From Veillonellaceae bacterium (GTDB taxonomy: Bacteria; Bacillota; Negativicutes; Veillonellales; Dialisteraceae): a DNA stretch of 64,000 nucleotides. The position numbers and the translations under genes are program-made. The stretch covers positions 1,568,501 to 1,632,500 of the forward strand of contig DAJPGA010000001.1 in the NCBI GenBank assembly GCA_025992895.1, read 5' to 3'. Shown one piece after another: positions 1-8,663 of this stretch (the first letter of the stretch is position 1; every line of letters starts with the position of its first letter). The notes under the pieces are model-generated. The model worked only from the letters and a program-made list of their open reading frames with translations, searched no databases and had not been told where the DNA came from.

Positions 1-418
1 CCATCCTCTTTAAAACTTCATCAGTTATATCTACCGCACCAACAGGCACCGCTCTTTGATACATGACAATTCCGATGTTCTTTTCTTTAGCAATTGCACC
101 ACACTGCGCCTGAATGAGTGATTCCAGTTCCTTCTGCTTGCTCTGAACAAAAATCATGCGTTCCTGCTGGGCAGCCTGCACTTTCTTCTGCATTTCTTCA
201 TCAGAAAGCCCGGACTGCGCTTCCTGATTCAATCTGTTCCGGATTTCTGTATCTTTATCAGTAATCTGTTTCTGAATGTCTTTTACTTTTGGAGATTCAT
301 TCTCTATTTTCTGGTAATCAACGACTGCAACTTTACTCGAATTACCACAACCGGAAAATACAGCTGCACACGCAATCAAACCAACGCATGCCAGCTTTTT
401 CCATGTAGAACCTATCAT
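1..418 (-). CDS. OmpH/Skp-family lipoprotein, 3' end outside window
   Basis: The frame starts with ATG at 416-418 and runs open through base 1, so the C-terminus is missing; about 139 residues are visible. It begins with a hydrophobic stretch ending in a lipobox (VFSGC, Cys near residue 24), so it is probably lipidated by Lgt. After the Cys come the family's VAVVDYQKI start and a long Gln/Lys/Glu-rich coiled-coil segment, then a second conserved patch (KNIGIVMYQRAVPVGAVDITDEV). This is the OmpH/Skp layout: tentacle-like coiled coil between two halves of a small beta body. It lies 11 bp after the next ompH-like gene, so the three are probably co-transcribed downstream of bamA. Function inferred: periplasmic chaperone or envelope spacer. 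Confidence 0.8.
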   Translation of the reverse strand, partial: MIGSTWKKLACVGLIACAAVFSGCGNSSKVAVVDYQKIENESPKVKDIQKQITDKDTEIRNRLNQEAQSGLSDEEMQKKVQAAQQERMIFVQSKQKELESLIQAQCGAIAKEKNIGIVMYQRAVPVGAVDITDEVLKRM

Positions 419-429
419 TCTGACTCCTC

Positions 430-1380
430 CTAGCCATTTTCATTTATGATTTTGCCTAAGATATCACTTGTTACATCTACAGCACTGACATTAGCCTTGT
501 ACTTAGAGAAGATCATTGTCAGATTTTTCTCTGATGCAACCCACCCGGCATCCTTCTGGATATCTGCCATAATCTCAGCCTTCACAGCAGCCATCTGCTT
601 CTGTTTGGCATCGATTCTTGCATTCCATCCATTATTCCATTCTTCATTATTCGGCAAATTGGCAATCGCAGAATCCGATACACCATTGCTGTACTTCTCA
701 GCCAGCTCTTTCTTTATTTCTGCTGCTGTGGACGCCGCATAAGATTCCAGCTGGCTTTCAGCAGCTTTTTTAGCATCCTGCATCCGCTTTACCTCTTCAG
801 GCGTCCATCCTGTCATATCATTCTTTTCACGCTGAATTCTGGCATCCATCAATTCTTCGAGGCGTGCTTTTACTTTATCCTTTTCAGAACCTGAAACACC
901 CAGAACGGTAAGCTTCATTTGCAAATTTGCCATCTCAGCCCGTTCTTCCGAAGTGAGCCCTTCAAACGAGGTTTCTCCTGATTTATTGTGAGCAGCACTG
1001 ATTTCTGAATAAAGACCAGCAAGCCCTTTGTTCAGCTCATCTTCTTTCATCTTGACTTTCGTCTTGAGCTCATTCTCAGCCGCCAGCTGCACACTTTGAT
1101 CCTGCATAGCCTGCTTAATTTTGGCTTGCTGCGCAGAGATTGCAATCAGACGTTTTCTTTCATTCTGATATTGATCCAGAAGATGATTGTATTCTGTTTC
1201 CAATTTGAAATATTCACTGTATTTAGGATGCGCTTTAACAAGTGTCTCTAAATCGGCCACTCCATACACTGGAGCCGGCGGCGGAGTCTCTTCCTTTTTT
1301 AAACTACACCCAGCCATAATCAGCGAAACCATGACTATTATTATGGCAGCAGCAGAACCCAAACAGTTTCTATTCTTCAT
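430..1380 (-). CDS. Long OmpH/Skp-like lipoprotein
   Basis: 316 residues starting at ATG 1378-1380. A basic start, hydrophobic segment and lipobox (IMAGC, Cys at about 25) indicate a lipoprotein. The post-Cys region is Pro-rich (EETPPPAPV) and leads into YGVADLETLVKAHPKY, which resembles the first strand and helix of OmpH-like proteins. Most of residues 55-230 is charged, predicted coiled coil; the end (WVASEKNLTMIFSKYKANVSAVDVTSDIL) repeats the OmpH C-terminal pattern. It is about twice the length of ordinary Skp, so the coiled coil is much extended. It sits between two other ompH-like genes (14 bp and 11 bp gaps). Exact role unknown; periplasmic chaperone or a spacer tethering membrane and wall are both possible. 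Confidence 0.8.
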   Translation of the reverse strand: MKNRNCLGSAAAIIIVMVSLIMAGCSLKKEETPPPAPVYGVADLETLVKAHPKYSEYFKLETEYNHLLDQYQNERKRLIAISAQQAKIKQAMQDQSVQLAAENELKTKVKMKEDELNKGLAGLYSEISAAHNKSGETSFEGLTSEERAEMANLQMKLTVLGVSGSEKDKVKARLEELMDARIQREKNDMTGWTPEEVKRMQDAKKAAESQLESYAASTAAEIKKELAEKYSNGVSDSAIANLPNNEEWNNGWNARIDAKQKQMAAVKAEIMADIQKDAGWVASEKNLTMIFSKYKANVSAVDVTSDILGKIINENG

Positions 1381-1394
1381 TTTATGTATTCCAG

Positions 1395-1910
1395 TTATTT
1401 ACTAGCGGAAGCGGCAGATGACTGGGCAGCCGTAACTGACTGATTCAATGCATCTGTTACTTCCTTAGTGATATCAGTACCGCCGTAAAGGACTGCGGAT
1501 TTATCAACGACCAGGGATAATCCCTTTTTGGAAGCCACAGACTTGACTGCGCTTGTAACCTGGTCTTCCATATCCTTTTCGATGGATGTTCTCTTCTGAT
1601 TGAACTGCTGCTGCATGTCATTAAAAAGTTTTTCCTTTTCAGCATCGCTCATGCCTGCAGATTTCGCATCAAAGTCCTTCTGCATTTCATCAGCTGTGGA
1701 TTTGAGTTTCTGCTGATAGTCCATTGCCAAAGTACCATTGCTGGAAATGACTTCCCTCTGATCAACGACACCGATATCGGAGGTAGGAGCTGCATTTGCA
1801 GTATCCCCCATGGATACGACTGCCATGGCAGCAACCGAAGCAATAAACACTCCCGCTAAAGCAAATGAAAAAATCTTTACATTTTTCTTATTACCAAGAG
1901 TTGTCATCAT
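1395..1910 (-). CDS. OmpH/Skp-family periplasmic chaperone
   Basis: Start chosen at the ATG at 1908-1910: an AAGGAG SD (about 1924-1929) precedes it, while the longer frame from 1931 would place that SD inside the gene. About 171 residues: signal peptide with an alanine-rich end (TANAAP), then IGVVDQREVISS, a charged coiled coil (about residues 55-120) and the C-terminal GLSLVVDKSAVLYGGTDITKEV, the typical OmpH pattern. No lipobox is seen, unlike its two downstream neighbours, so this is the soluble family member. The family binds unfolded outer-membrane proteins and delivers them to BamA, whose gene is immediately upstream. The 175-bp gap to bamA holds two hairpins. Confidence 0.88.
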   Translation of the reverse strand: MMTTLGNKKNVKIFSFALAGVFIASVAAMAVVSMGDTANAAPTSDIGVVDQREVISSNGTLAMDYQQKLKSTADEMQKDFDAKSAGMSDAEKEKLFNDMQQQFNQKRTSIEKDMEDQVTSAVKSVASKKGLSLVVDKSAVLYGGTDITKEVTDALNQSVTAAQSSAASASK

Positions 1911-1937
1911 AATAAAATTACTCTCCTTCATTGATCA

Positions 1938-1970
1938 TGGAATCATAGGCCGTATGGGCCTGTGATTCCA
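1938..1970 (-). repeat. 14-bp hairpin between bamA and ompH
   Basis: The arms 1938-1951 and 1957-1970 pair over 14 positions (one G-T wobble) around a 5-base loop. No T-run follows on the - strand, so it is not a typical intrinsic terminator. It lies just before the SD of the ompH-like gene and could be an mRNA processing or stability element. Confidence 0.6.
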
Positions 1971-1995
1971 TAATTATATTTTCGACTAAAACCGT

Positions 1996-2024
1996 ATCAT
2001 GCCAGGACCATTTCCCGGCATGAT
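1996..2024 (-). repeat. 8-bp hairpin downstream of bamA
   Basis: Arms ATCATGCC (1996-2003) and GGCATGAT (2017-2024) with a 13-base loop. On the - strand the stem is followed by a short T-rich stretch (GGTTTTAG), so it may act as a weak terminator that lowers expression of the ompH genes relative to bamA. Confidence 0.45.
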
Positions 2025-2085
2025 GCATTTATAAAATCAGTATTCAAATAGGACTTAAGCCGCTGAATAACAGCTGCCCTTTTCC

Positions 2086-4086
2086 TTAGAACTGCGTACC
2101 AAAGCTGAAGTTGAATTTGTTTCTATCGCCATGACCATAATCCAGTCTGATCGGTCCGATCGGAGTCTGAAGTCTGATACCAACACCGACAGACCAGTTG
2201 AGAGAGTCGTCATCTGTGTACCACGGTATCTTCCCTTCATCGATTCCCCAAGTACTTCCGGCATCAGTGAACAGGACGCCCTGAACCTTTTTAGCGATTG
2301 GGAAACGATATTCAAGGGTAGCTGCATACATCTTCTTGCCCTTGAACTGATTATCTTCATAACCGCGCAGTGTATCAGATCCGCCCAAGTCAAACAGGTT
2401 GCCGTAAGATACGTCGCCGTCAATATAACCGCCCATCAAACGGAGAGCTAAGATATGGCCGTTTCCAAGAGCTTTGTAGAAACGTCCTTCTGCTGTAAAT
2501 TTATAGAAATCATAATCGCCGCCAAGGCCATGACCGCCCCACTGTGCTGCAAACGAAATTCTGCGGCCCTTGCTGGCATTGAAATAATTGTCTCGGTTAT
2601 CAAATACATGGGTGAAAGTAAAACTGTTCGTGGTTCCAAAGTTATCCATGATAGCTTTGTACCAGTCAGAATCATGATAATCAGTTATATTATTCTTAGC
2701 CAGATATTTGTCCATAACTTCTCCAGTTTCGAAGCCGTCATGATCATCATAAGATTCTTTGGAACTTTCGAAATTGAAGTAGTTCGTTCTATATTCGTCG
2801 GAAACATGGCCCCATGTCAAATTCCAGCCTTTTCTGCGTTTATCATATTCTGCTACTTTGTCCCCGTTGGCATCATAGTCATCGTATTCATAAATACGGT
2901 TGAATATGGATGCCCCCAGAGAGTCTCCGTTATCATTGATCCAGGGTCTGGTATAGGAAAGAGTATAGTTCTTGCCATCGCCTGCACCGCCGAATTCCCA
3001 ATGCAGATTGACCTTATCGCCAGTACCTCTGAAATTGGTATCGCCCAGTTCAATAATACCTACGGTGCCATCAGCATCAGAATAACCGGCACCTACAGTT
3101 ACGATACCTGTTTTCTGTTCAATGACATCGATTTCAATGATGACATCATGTTCATTGGTTTTCCCCGGGAGCAGCTTCATGTTAACGTCTTCGAAATAAC
3201 CTAAGTTATACAGACGTTCCATACTTCTGCTGGCAAGGAATTTGTTGAAAGGCTTGCCCTTCTTTAATTTCAATTCTCTTGTAATAACGTAATCCTTGGT
3301 CTTTTCGTTTCCGACAATAACAATATCTTCAACAATGCCTTCAGATATATCAATATGAAGAGTCCCATCTGCCGATACCTGTACGTTCGGGATAGACACA
3401 AGCATGTATCCCTGCTTCAGATACAGATCTTCAATTTCCTTCAGCTTCTGGTTTACGAGCACGAAGTTCAAAACGCTGTCTTTCGGAATCTGCATAATAG
3501 ATTTCAGATAATCACTGGTAAATACAGTGTTGCCTGAAAATTCTACATTTTTGACAACTGGATTCGAAACCAGCTGATATGTCAGTTTAACGCCTTCCGG
3601 AACGCTGACGAAAACCGGTCTGATCTGAGAGAAAACGCCGATGCTTCCTAAGGATGCCACATCATTTCGGATTCCTTCTACGGTAACAGTGGATCCCACT
3701 TTGCTTTGAATCAAAGGAGCAAGTTTCGCCTTTACTTCTTCCGGGATTCCTTCAAAATCAACAGAAGTAATTGTTTTGCCAACCTGTGCTTCAATAGCAG
3801 AATCATCATTAGAGGAAAGATACAGCGATGCATCCCCGACAGCTACAGTTTGCTGAGACTGCTGAACCATAACGGCAGGTTCTTCATTAGCCGCCTTATC
3901 CGTTTTATCAGTGATTTCCCCAACCTTGCCTGTTGCCTGTCCGCTTTTTACATCAATCATTGAGCTCTGGGACATTCCATTCTGGCTGCCTGCGATGCCC
4001 GGAGCCTGCGCATAAGCGGATGCGCCTGTCAAAGAAAACATTAGCGCAGAAAGGATGACCGCCTTTTTGTGTTTTGTTGTAATCAT
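2086..4086 (-). CDS. bamA: BamA outer-membrane protein assembly factor, three POTRA domains
   Basis: 666 residues, ATG at 4084-4086 with SD GAGGAGG. Signal peptide ends near residue 26 (ASAYAQ). A Ser/Gln-rich linker (about 27-100) leads to three POTRA repeats at roughly 105-178, 179-255 and 256-335 (the last with EGIVEDIVIVGNEKTKDYVI), then a 16-strand barrel region (about 340-666). The conserved barrel loop is present (GSDTLRGYEDNQF) and the protein ends in Phe (SFGTQF), the usual BAM signal. E. coli BamA has five POTRAs; fewer is common outside Proteobacteria. It inserts beta-barrel proteins into the outer membrane. tamB lies upstream and ompH chaperones downstream, a functional set. No other Bam lipoprotein gene is seen in this window. 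Confidence 0.95.
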   Translation of the reverse strand: MITTKHKKAVILSALMFSLTGASAYAQAPGIAGSQNGMSQSSMIDVKSGQATGKVGEITDKTDKAANEEPAVMVQQSQQTVAVGDASLYLSSNDDSAIEAQVGKTITSVDFEGIPEEVKAKLAPLIQSKVGSTVTVEGIRNDVASLGSIGVFSQIRPVFVSVPEGVKLTYQLVSNPVVKNVEFSGNTVFTSDYLKSIMQIPKDSVLNFVLVNQKLKEIEDLYLKQGYMLVSIPNVQVSADGTLHIDISEGIVEDIVIVGNEKTKDYVITRELKLKKGKPFNKFLASRSMERLYNLGYFEDVNMKLLPGKTNEHDVIIEIDVIEQKTGIVTVGAGYSDADGTVGIIELGDTNFRGTGDKVNLHWEFGGAGDGKNYTLSYTRPWINDNGDSLGASIFNRIYEYDDYDANGDKVAEYDKRRKGWNLTWGHVSDEYRTNYFNFESSKESYDDHDGFETGEVMDKYLAKNNITDYHDSDWYKAIMDNFGTTNSFTFTHVFDNRDNYFNASKGRRISFAAQWGGHGLGGDYDFYKFTAEGRFYKALGNGHILALRLMGGYIDGDVSYGNLFDLGGSDTLRGYEDNQFKGKKMYAATLEYRFPIAKKVQGVLFTDAGSTWGIDEGKIPWYTDDDSLNWSVGVGIRLQTPIGPIRLDYGHGDRNKFNFSFGTQF

Positions 4087-4233
4087 AAAATCCTCCTCTT
4101 TTATTTTTAATGATTTTTTCTGTTGATTTCAAATGAACTGACAGTTATTTACTGCTATTTGCTGCAAGGCAGACTGCCTCCCATACTTTTATTAATACCC
4201 CAAAACTGATTCCTATGAAGCGGAGCCGTCATA

Positions 4234-7200
4234 CTAGAATTTGAAGCTCCAGTCAGTCCCAATATAACTGTCATGGTTACTATTATACCACGATGAAAGC
4301 CCTATACGCGAATTGAGATCGTAATGGAATCCTACACTCTTTTCATCATTGTTGACACCCATCGTAGCAGTGAGCATAAAGTCGTTAAATATATACTTCC
4401 CGATCTTTATGTAATAGTAATTATCGTTGTTATCGTTGATACTATCATAATAATCTGTCAGGCTCGAGGTAATGCTGATAAGGTCAAGCCCTATCTTGTC
4501 CTGCAGGAAATCCTGCACCCCGTTTCCGAAGATCATTGTCAGACCTGCATTGAACAGTGCGCCTTCCATGGCACCGCTGCTGTCCTTGTCCGGATTCTGA
4601 TGGAGAGTCAAAAGCATCAGTATTTGTGAATCCGACAGATACGGATCGCTGTGGAATACAGTCGTCATTTCCGTTGCAGGTCCTTCAAGTTCAGCCGTTA
4701 TATTATAATGACCGACTTTAGTAACTGCATTTGCACGGATGACAGGAATCAGCGATCCTGGCTCACCGCCCCAGATAGCACTGGCCTGATCTACTTTGAA
4801 GTCAGTCGTATTGATCCTTACGTCACCTTTTTCCACATTGACACGCCCCGTCACAACCGGTGCTTTAACCGGACCCATGACACTGACGTTTCCTCTGATC
4901 AGCATATCGTACAGGAGACTATTGTAAAGCCTTACATTATCGCCGACACTGACATCAACTTTTGTCAGCATATTCATCGTCGTACTGCCTGAACTTCCCA
5001 ATAAAGCAAATGGAACATCTATAACGGCATCATGGATATTTAAATTTCCGCTGATGCCCATCTGGCCGAACACTTCACCGAGCGTAAAGTCGCCATCAAG
5101 GGCTCCCTTGTAATATGTCGATTTTATAGAAGGCGTATGAACATGTGCTTCTCCGCTGTATCCTGTAACAGATGCATTATTCCAGTTTATGCTGCCTTTG
5201 GCGCTTGCCTGTCCGCCGCCAAATACAGCGCTCATATCAGCATCTGCCGTCTTGCCATTAAAGGCAAGATTCAAATTAAACGGGCTGATAGGTTCGGACA
5301 TCGTTGCCAGCGTAAACGATCCATCCTTTATGGTAACGCCGCCAAAGATCATTGGATCATTATATACTCCGGTTACTTTCAGATGGCCCTTGATTGGTCC
5401 ATTTGCTGAAGTAACAGCTTTAGAGAACAATGCCAGTATATTCATATCTGCATGGTCAAGATTGATATCCAGATCAATCGGAACATCCGAAACTACCGGG
5501 AGACCAAACATTGCCCCGGGGATCGTACCCTTCATGCTTGCCTTGTACGCATCTCTGGTAATAAGTGCATTTTGCAGTGTAAATACATTGTCGCTCATAT
5601 TGGCCATAAGCGAGAAATTATCGAATGAGATATCGCCATAGCTTGGATGATCGACGCCGATGGAAATATCAGCAACAGGCCTGGTCTTATTTCCTGACAG
5701 ATAAACGCCCGCTGTCAGTGTCCCGCCTATTTTAACGTCTTTCTTGTCAAGTACTGATGGAATCCAGGATACATCCATATCGCGGGCTGCAAACTGGATA
5801 TCCAGATCACCCTGGCTGTTCATTCCACCCTGGGCAGCAAGCACGCCATTTCCAACAGGAATATTCATTTTTCTTATGGACAGCGCCTTATTCATATAGG
5901 AGAAGTCTATTACTCCATCACCTACGCTTATCGTACCCAAATGACCTCCAAGTATATTGGCTTTGAAATCCACACTCGGATTGTCTAACGTACCATTGAT
6001 ACGCATACCGCCTTCTACAGGAATATCAACAGCATCTGTCGGTGCTTTGAAGATACGAAGGATTTCTTTTGCATTCCAGTTCTCAAACTTCAACGTTCCG
6101 TCAATCGAACCGTTTTCTACGTTATAGTTTCCTTTCCAATTAAAACTGCCGCCCTGCTGCCTAAACGAGCCTTCATCCAAAGTCACAACATGATCCCTGT
6201 AGTGAACGCCTGTGGAAACCACTCTGACAACGCTTCCTCCGACTTGGATTTCACGGCTTGCTGCAGTTCCGTCGAACTGCGGATTATCCATAGTGCCCTT
6301 TACTCTTCCCAAGAGCGATACCTTGCCTGTAATTCCGCTCTGCGGCAGCATTCTTTCAATACTAATATCATTAAAGGATGTCTGAAGATCAAGACCGTCT
6401 GGTCTTACTACGCCATTGACCATGGCTGTGCCGTCATAGATATAAGCCAGGCCGTTGGAAAGTTTGAGGCCTGAAGAATCATAGTCATATCCTGCAGAGA
6501 TACTCTGGAAGAGTTCTCCCTTGATGGAACCATCCCAGGCCAGGAAATTTCCTTTTACAACAGGGTGATCGACATCTCCGGAAACAGACATATCATTTTC
6601 TATCCAGCCTGTGACCGGGTAATCGAGCTGGGCCAGCCTGAGCAGATCTTCTATACGGCTCTTTTCCGTTTTTATGCTTAAATTCAAATTATGTGGTTCT
6701 GCAATGCCTATAGTACCCTTGATCGTATGATTCTCGCTGTCACCCGTCCACTTTGCCTCAGAAATGGTCAGTGTCTTCTCATCCGCAGTAAGCCTTCCCT
6801 TCAGTGTATTGAATGCAGCTCCTTTGATTGCTCCATCAGATGCATTGAATACAACATCTGCCTGAGGCTGCTGCGGAGTACCATGAATATCTGCAGTCAA
6901 TGAAGCTGTGCCGCTGACAGGGACGCCTGCTAATCCGGAAAACTGTCCCATATCAATATTGCCTGCTTCAGCCTTGATATTCATTCCCTGAGCAGAATAA
7001 ACGCCGGAAGCAGTGAATGCACCATTTCCCATGGTTCCCGTCACATAGGAGATATTCGTAACGCCATTAGTGCTCTCTGCATTGCCGGAAAGCGTATCTA
7101 CATGGACGCCCTTAGCAGACATATCTCTGGCATAGCCGGTAAAATTCCAGTTTCCGCTGTCATAACTTCCAAATCCGGACACATTGCCGGCTGCATAATC

Positions 7201-8619
7201 AGTGTACGAAAGACCTTCCCCTTTTCCTACAAAAGATCCTTTATTTAAAGAGAAAGTACCGTCTTTATAGTTTCCGGCAGCTTCAACACTGCCGTTTAAT
7301 ACTCCGGAAGCTCCAATACCAGCAGGAATATTTCCAAGGGCCAAATCAGTCAATACAGCCTCTCCGTTAAATGCACCAGAGGCAAGATCATATCTGCCGT
7401 CCCCGGTAATTTCCCCTGCACTTGTTTTTGCTTCCAGAGAAGGAATGATGATCCCGTCGTCCCCATAGATGAACTTAGCTTTGGCCAAGTAGATATCCAT
7501 ATCCTGATATCCGCCGTTTTTCAAGATGACGTCGCCGGATACATATGGATTTTTCAGTGTACCTGATACAAGTATGCTTCCTGTCAATGCCCCGCGGACC
7601 TGCTCGTCCGGTACAACCTTTTCAATTTCAAATCCATGGAAATTCAGATTACTTTGAAGCATGATTTCCGGCAGATTCCAGTTAATTCTGGCATCACCAG
7701 AAATATTTTGTCCATTGATCTTTGCTGAAACATCAGAGAAGGAAGCTTCTCCATCATAAATATCAAAAAAAGCTGCTCCATCAGCCAGAATGTAGTTTTC
7801 ATAGCTCAGAGCAGCATTATTAAAATGGCCTTTTACGTGGTAAGCCACAGCGCCATCACTTCTCCAAATCTTTGCGCTCGTCACTTCTCCTGTACCATTT
7901 TTTAATTCTATTTTCTTGCTTAAGTCAGGAAATTGATTCAATAAAGGCTGCAGTGACTTCAATGAAATGCTGTCAGCTTTCAAATCCACTTCCAAATTAT
8001 TCTCATCAGTATACTTAAGTGTTCCATTAAAAGGATTATCAATAAATGTTCCGTTGAAAGATCCATGGATTTTCTGATCTTTATCCCAATCAAAATTCCC
8101 CTTTAAATCATTGAAGACATAGCGATCGGAATTAGCGGTATTTACGGCAATTGTTCCGTTTTTGATTGCCACTTTTCCTGTAAATGTCCCGCTGTTGGTG
8201 TCATCAGACGGCTTAAGAATATCCTGAATATTCCAGGAATTATCTTTCCCCTGACGAAGATCGATTTCAGGATCTTCAACAGTTACACTTTTAACAAGGG
8301 ATGCAACTCCGGAATCATGTACCAGGTAATCATACAGAGAAGATACTGTCCATCCAATCGTCAAATAGGACGACTTTAATACAGTATCCCCGTTATTATC
8401 TTTCAATTCCAGACCGGCGAATTGAAGATTATAACCCGGATCGAGATCCAGCTGCTCCCAGGATATGGTGCCGTTTACTCTGGCTCCGATCTTTTCGTGC
8501 AGCACAGGATCCAAGTTCTGTACAATTATTGGCCGTATTAGTAAGTAGACGAAACAGATTGCCACAAAGATGAATGCGGCAATTCCGTTCAGCCACCACT
8601 TGATTCTGCTTTTATTCAA
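4234..8619 (-). CDS. tamB: TamB-like translocation and assembly module protein
   Basis: 1461 residues from a TTG start (8617-8619) with SD GGGAG six bases upstream. One N-terminal membrane helix (about residues 12-34) anchors it in the inner membrane; the rest is a long run of short beta strands with many Gly/Asn/Asp turns, as in the AsmA-like/TamB beta-helix. The C-terminal 400 residues match the TamB (DUF490) domain in layout, including VTGRVNVEKGDVRI and the closing pattern GLDLISITSSL. TamB-type proteins bridge the periplasm and help move phospholipid or assemble outer-membrane proteins; in organisms lacking TamA they are thought to work with BamA, whose gene follows here. tolC lies 44 bp upstream. 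Identification is from architecture and length and is quite secure. Confidence 0.92.
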   Translation of the reverse strand: MNKSRIKWWLNGIAAFIFVAICFVYLLIRPIIVQNLDPVLHEKIGARVNGTISWEQLDLDPGYNLQFAGLELKDNNGDTVLKSSYLTIGWTVSSLYDYLVHDSGVASLVKSVTVEDPEIDLRQGKDNSWNIQDILKPSDDTNSGTFTGKVAIKNGTIAVNTANSDRYVFNDLKGNFDWDKDQKIHGSFNGTFIDNPFNGTLKYTDENNLEVDLKADSISLKSLQPLLNQFPDLSKKIELKNGTGEVTSAKIWRSDGAVAYHVKGHFNNAALSYENYILADGAAFFDIYDGEASFSDVSAKINGQNISGDARINWNLPEIMLQSNLNFHGFEIEKVVPDEQVRGALTGSILVSGTLKNPYVSGDVILKNGGYQDMDIYLAKAKFIYGDDGIIIPSLEAKTSAGEITGDGRYDLASGAFNGEAVLTDLALGNIPAGIGASGVLNGSVEAAGNYKDGTFSLNKGSFVGKGEGLSYTDYAAGNVSGFGSYDSGNWNFTGYARDMSAKGVHVDTLSGNAESTNGVTNISYVTGTMGNGAFTASGVYSAQGMNIKAEAGNIDMGQFSGLAGVPVSGTASLTADIHGTPQQPQADVVFNASDGAIKGAAFNTLKGRLTADEKTLTISEAKWTGDSENHTIKGTIGIAEPHNLNLSIKTEKSRIEDLLRLAQLDYPVTGWIENDMSVSGDVDHPVVKGNFLAWDGSIKGELFQSISAGYDYDSSGLKLSNGLAYIYDGTAMVNGVVRPDGLDLQTSFNDISIERMLPQSGITGKVSLLGRVKGTMDNPQFDGTAASREIQVGGSVVRVVSTGVHYRDHVVTLDEGSFRQQGGSFNWKGNYNVENGSIDGTLKFENWNAKEILRIFKAPTDAVDIPVEGGMRINGTLDNPSVDFKANILGGHLGTISVGDGVIDFSYMNKALSIRKMNIPVGNGVLAAQGGMNSQGDLDIQFAARDMDVSWIPSVLDKKDVKIGGTLTAGVYLSGNKTRPVADISIGVDHPSYGDISFDNFSLMANMSDNVFTLQNALITRDAYKASMKGTIPGAMFGLPVVSDVPIDLDINLDHADMNILALFSKAVTSANGPIKGHLKVTGVYNDPMIFGGVTIKDGSFTLATMSEPISPFNLNLAFNGKTADADMSAVFGGGQASAKGSINWNNASVTGYSGEAHVHTPSIKSTYYKGALDGDFTLGEVFGQMGISGNLNIHDAVIDVPFALLGSSGSTTMNMLTKVDVSVGDNVRLYNSLLYDMLIRGNVSVMGPVKAPVVTGRVNVEKGDVRINTTDFKVDQASAIWGGEPGSLIPVIRANAVTKVGHYNITAELEGPATEMTTVFHSDPYLSDSQILMLLTLHQNPDKDSSGAMEGALFNAGLTMIFGNGVQDFLQDKIGLDLISITSSLTDYYDSINDNNDNYYYIKIGKYIFNDFMLTATMGVNNDEKSVGFHYDLNSRIGLSSWYNSNHDSYIGTDWSFKF

Positions 8620-8663
8620 AGTCTGCTCCCTACCAGTTCATATATTTTGAAAATTTCCGTGTA

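Noticed and set aside
2455..3204. Long + strand reading frame opposite bamA
   Set aside because: It lies wholly over the clear BamA gene, has no SD, and its protein is shadow-like without any domain.
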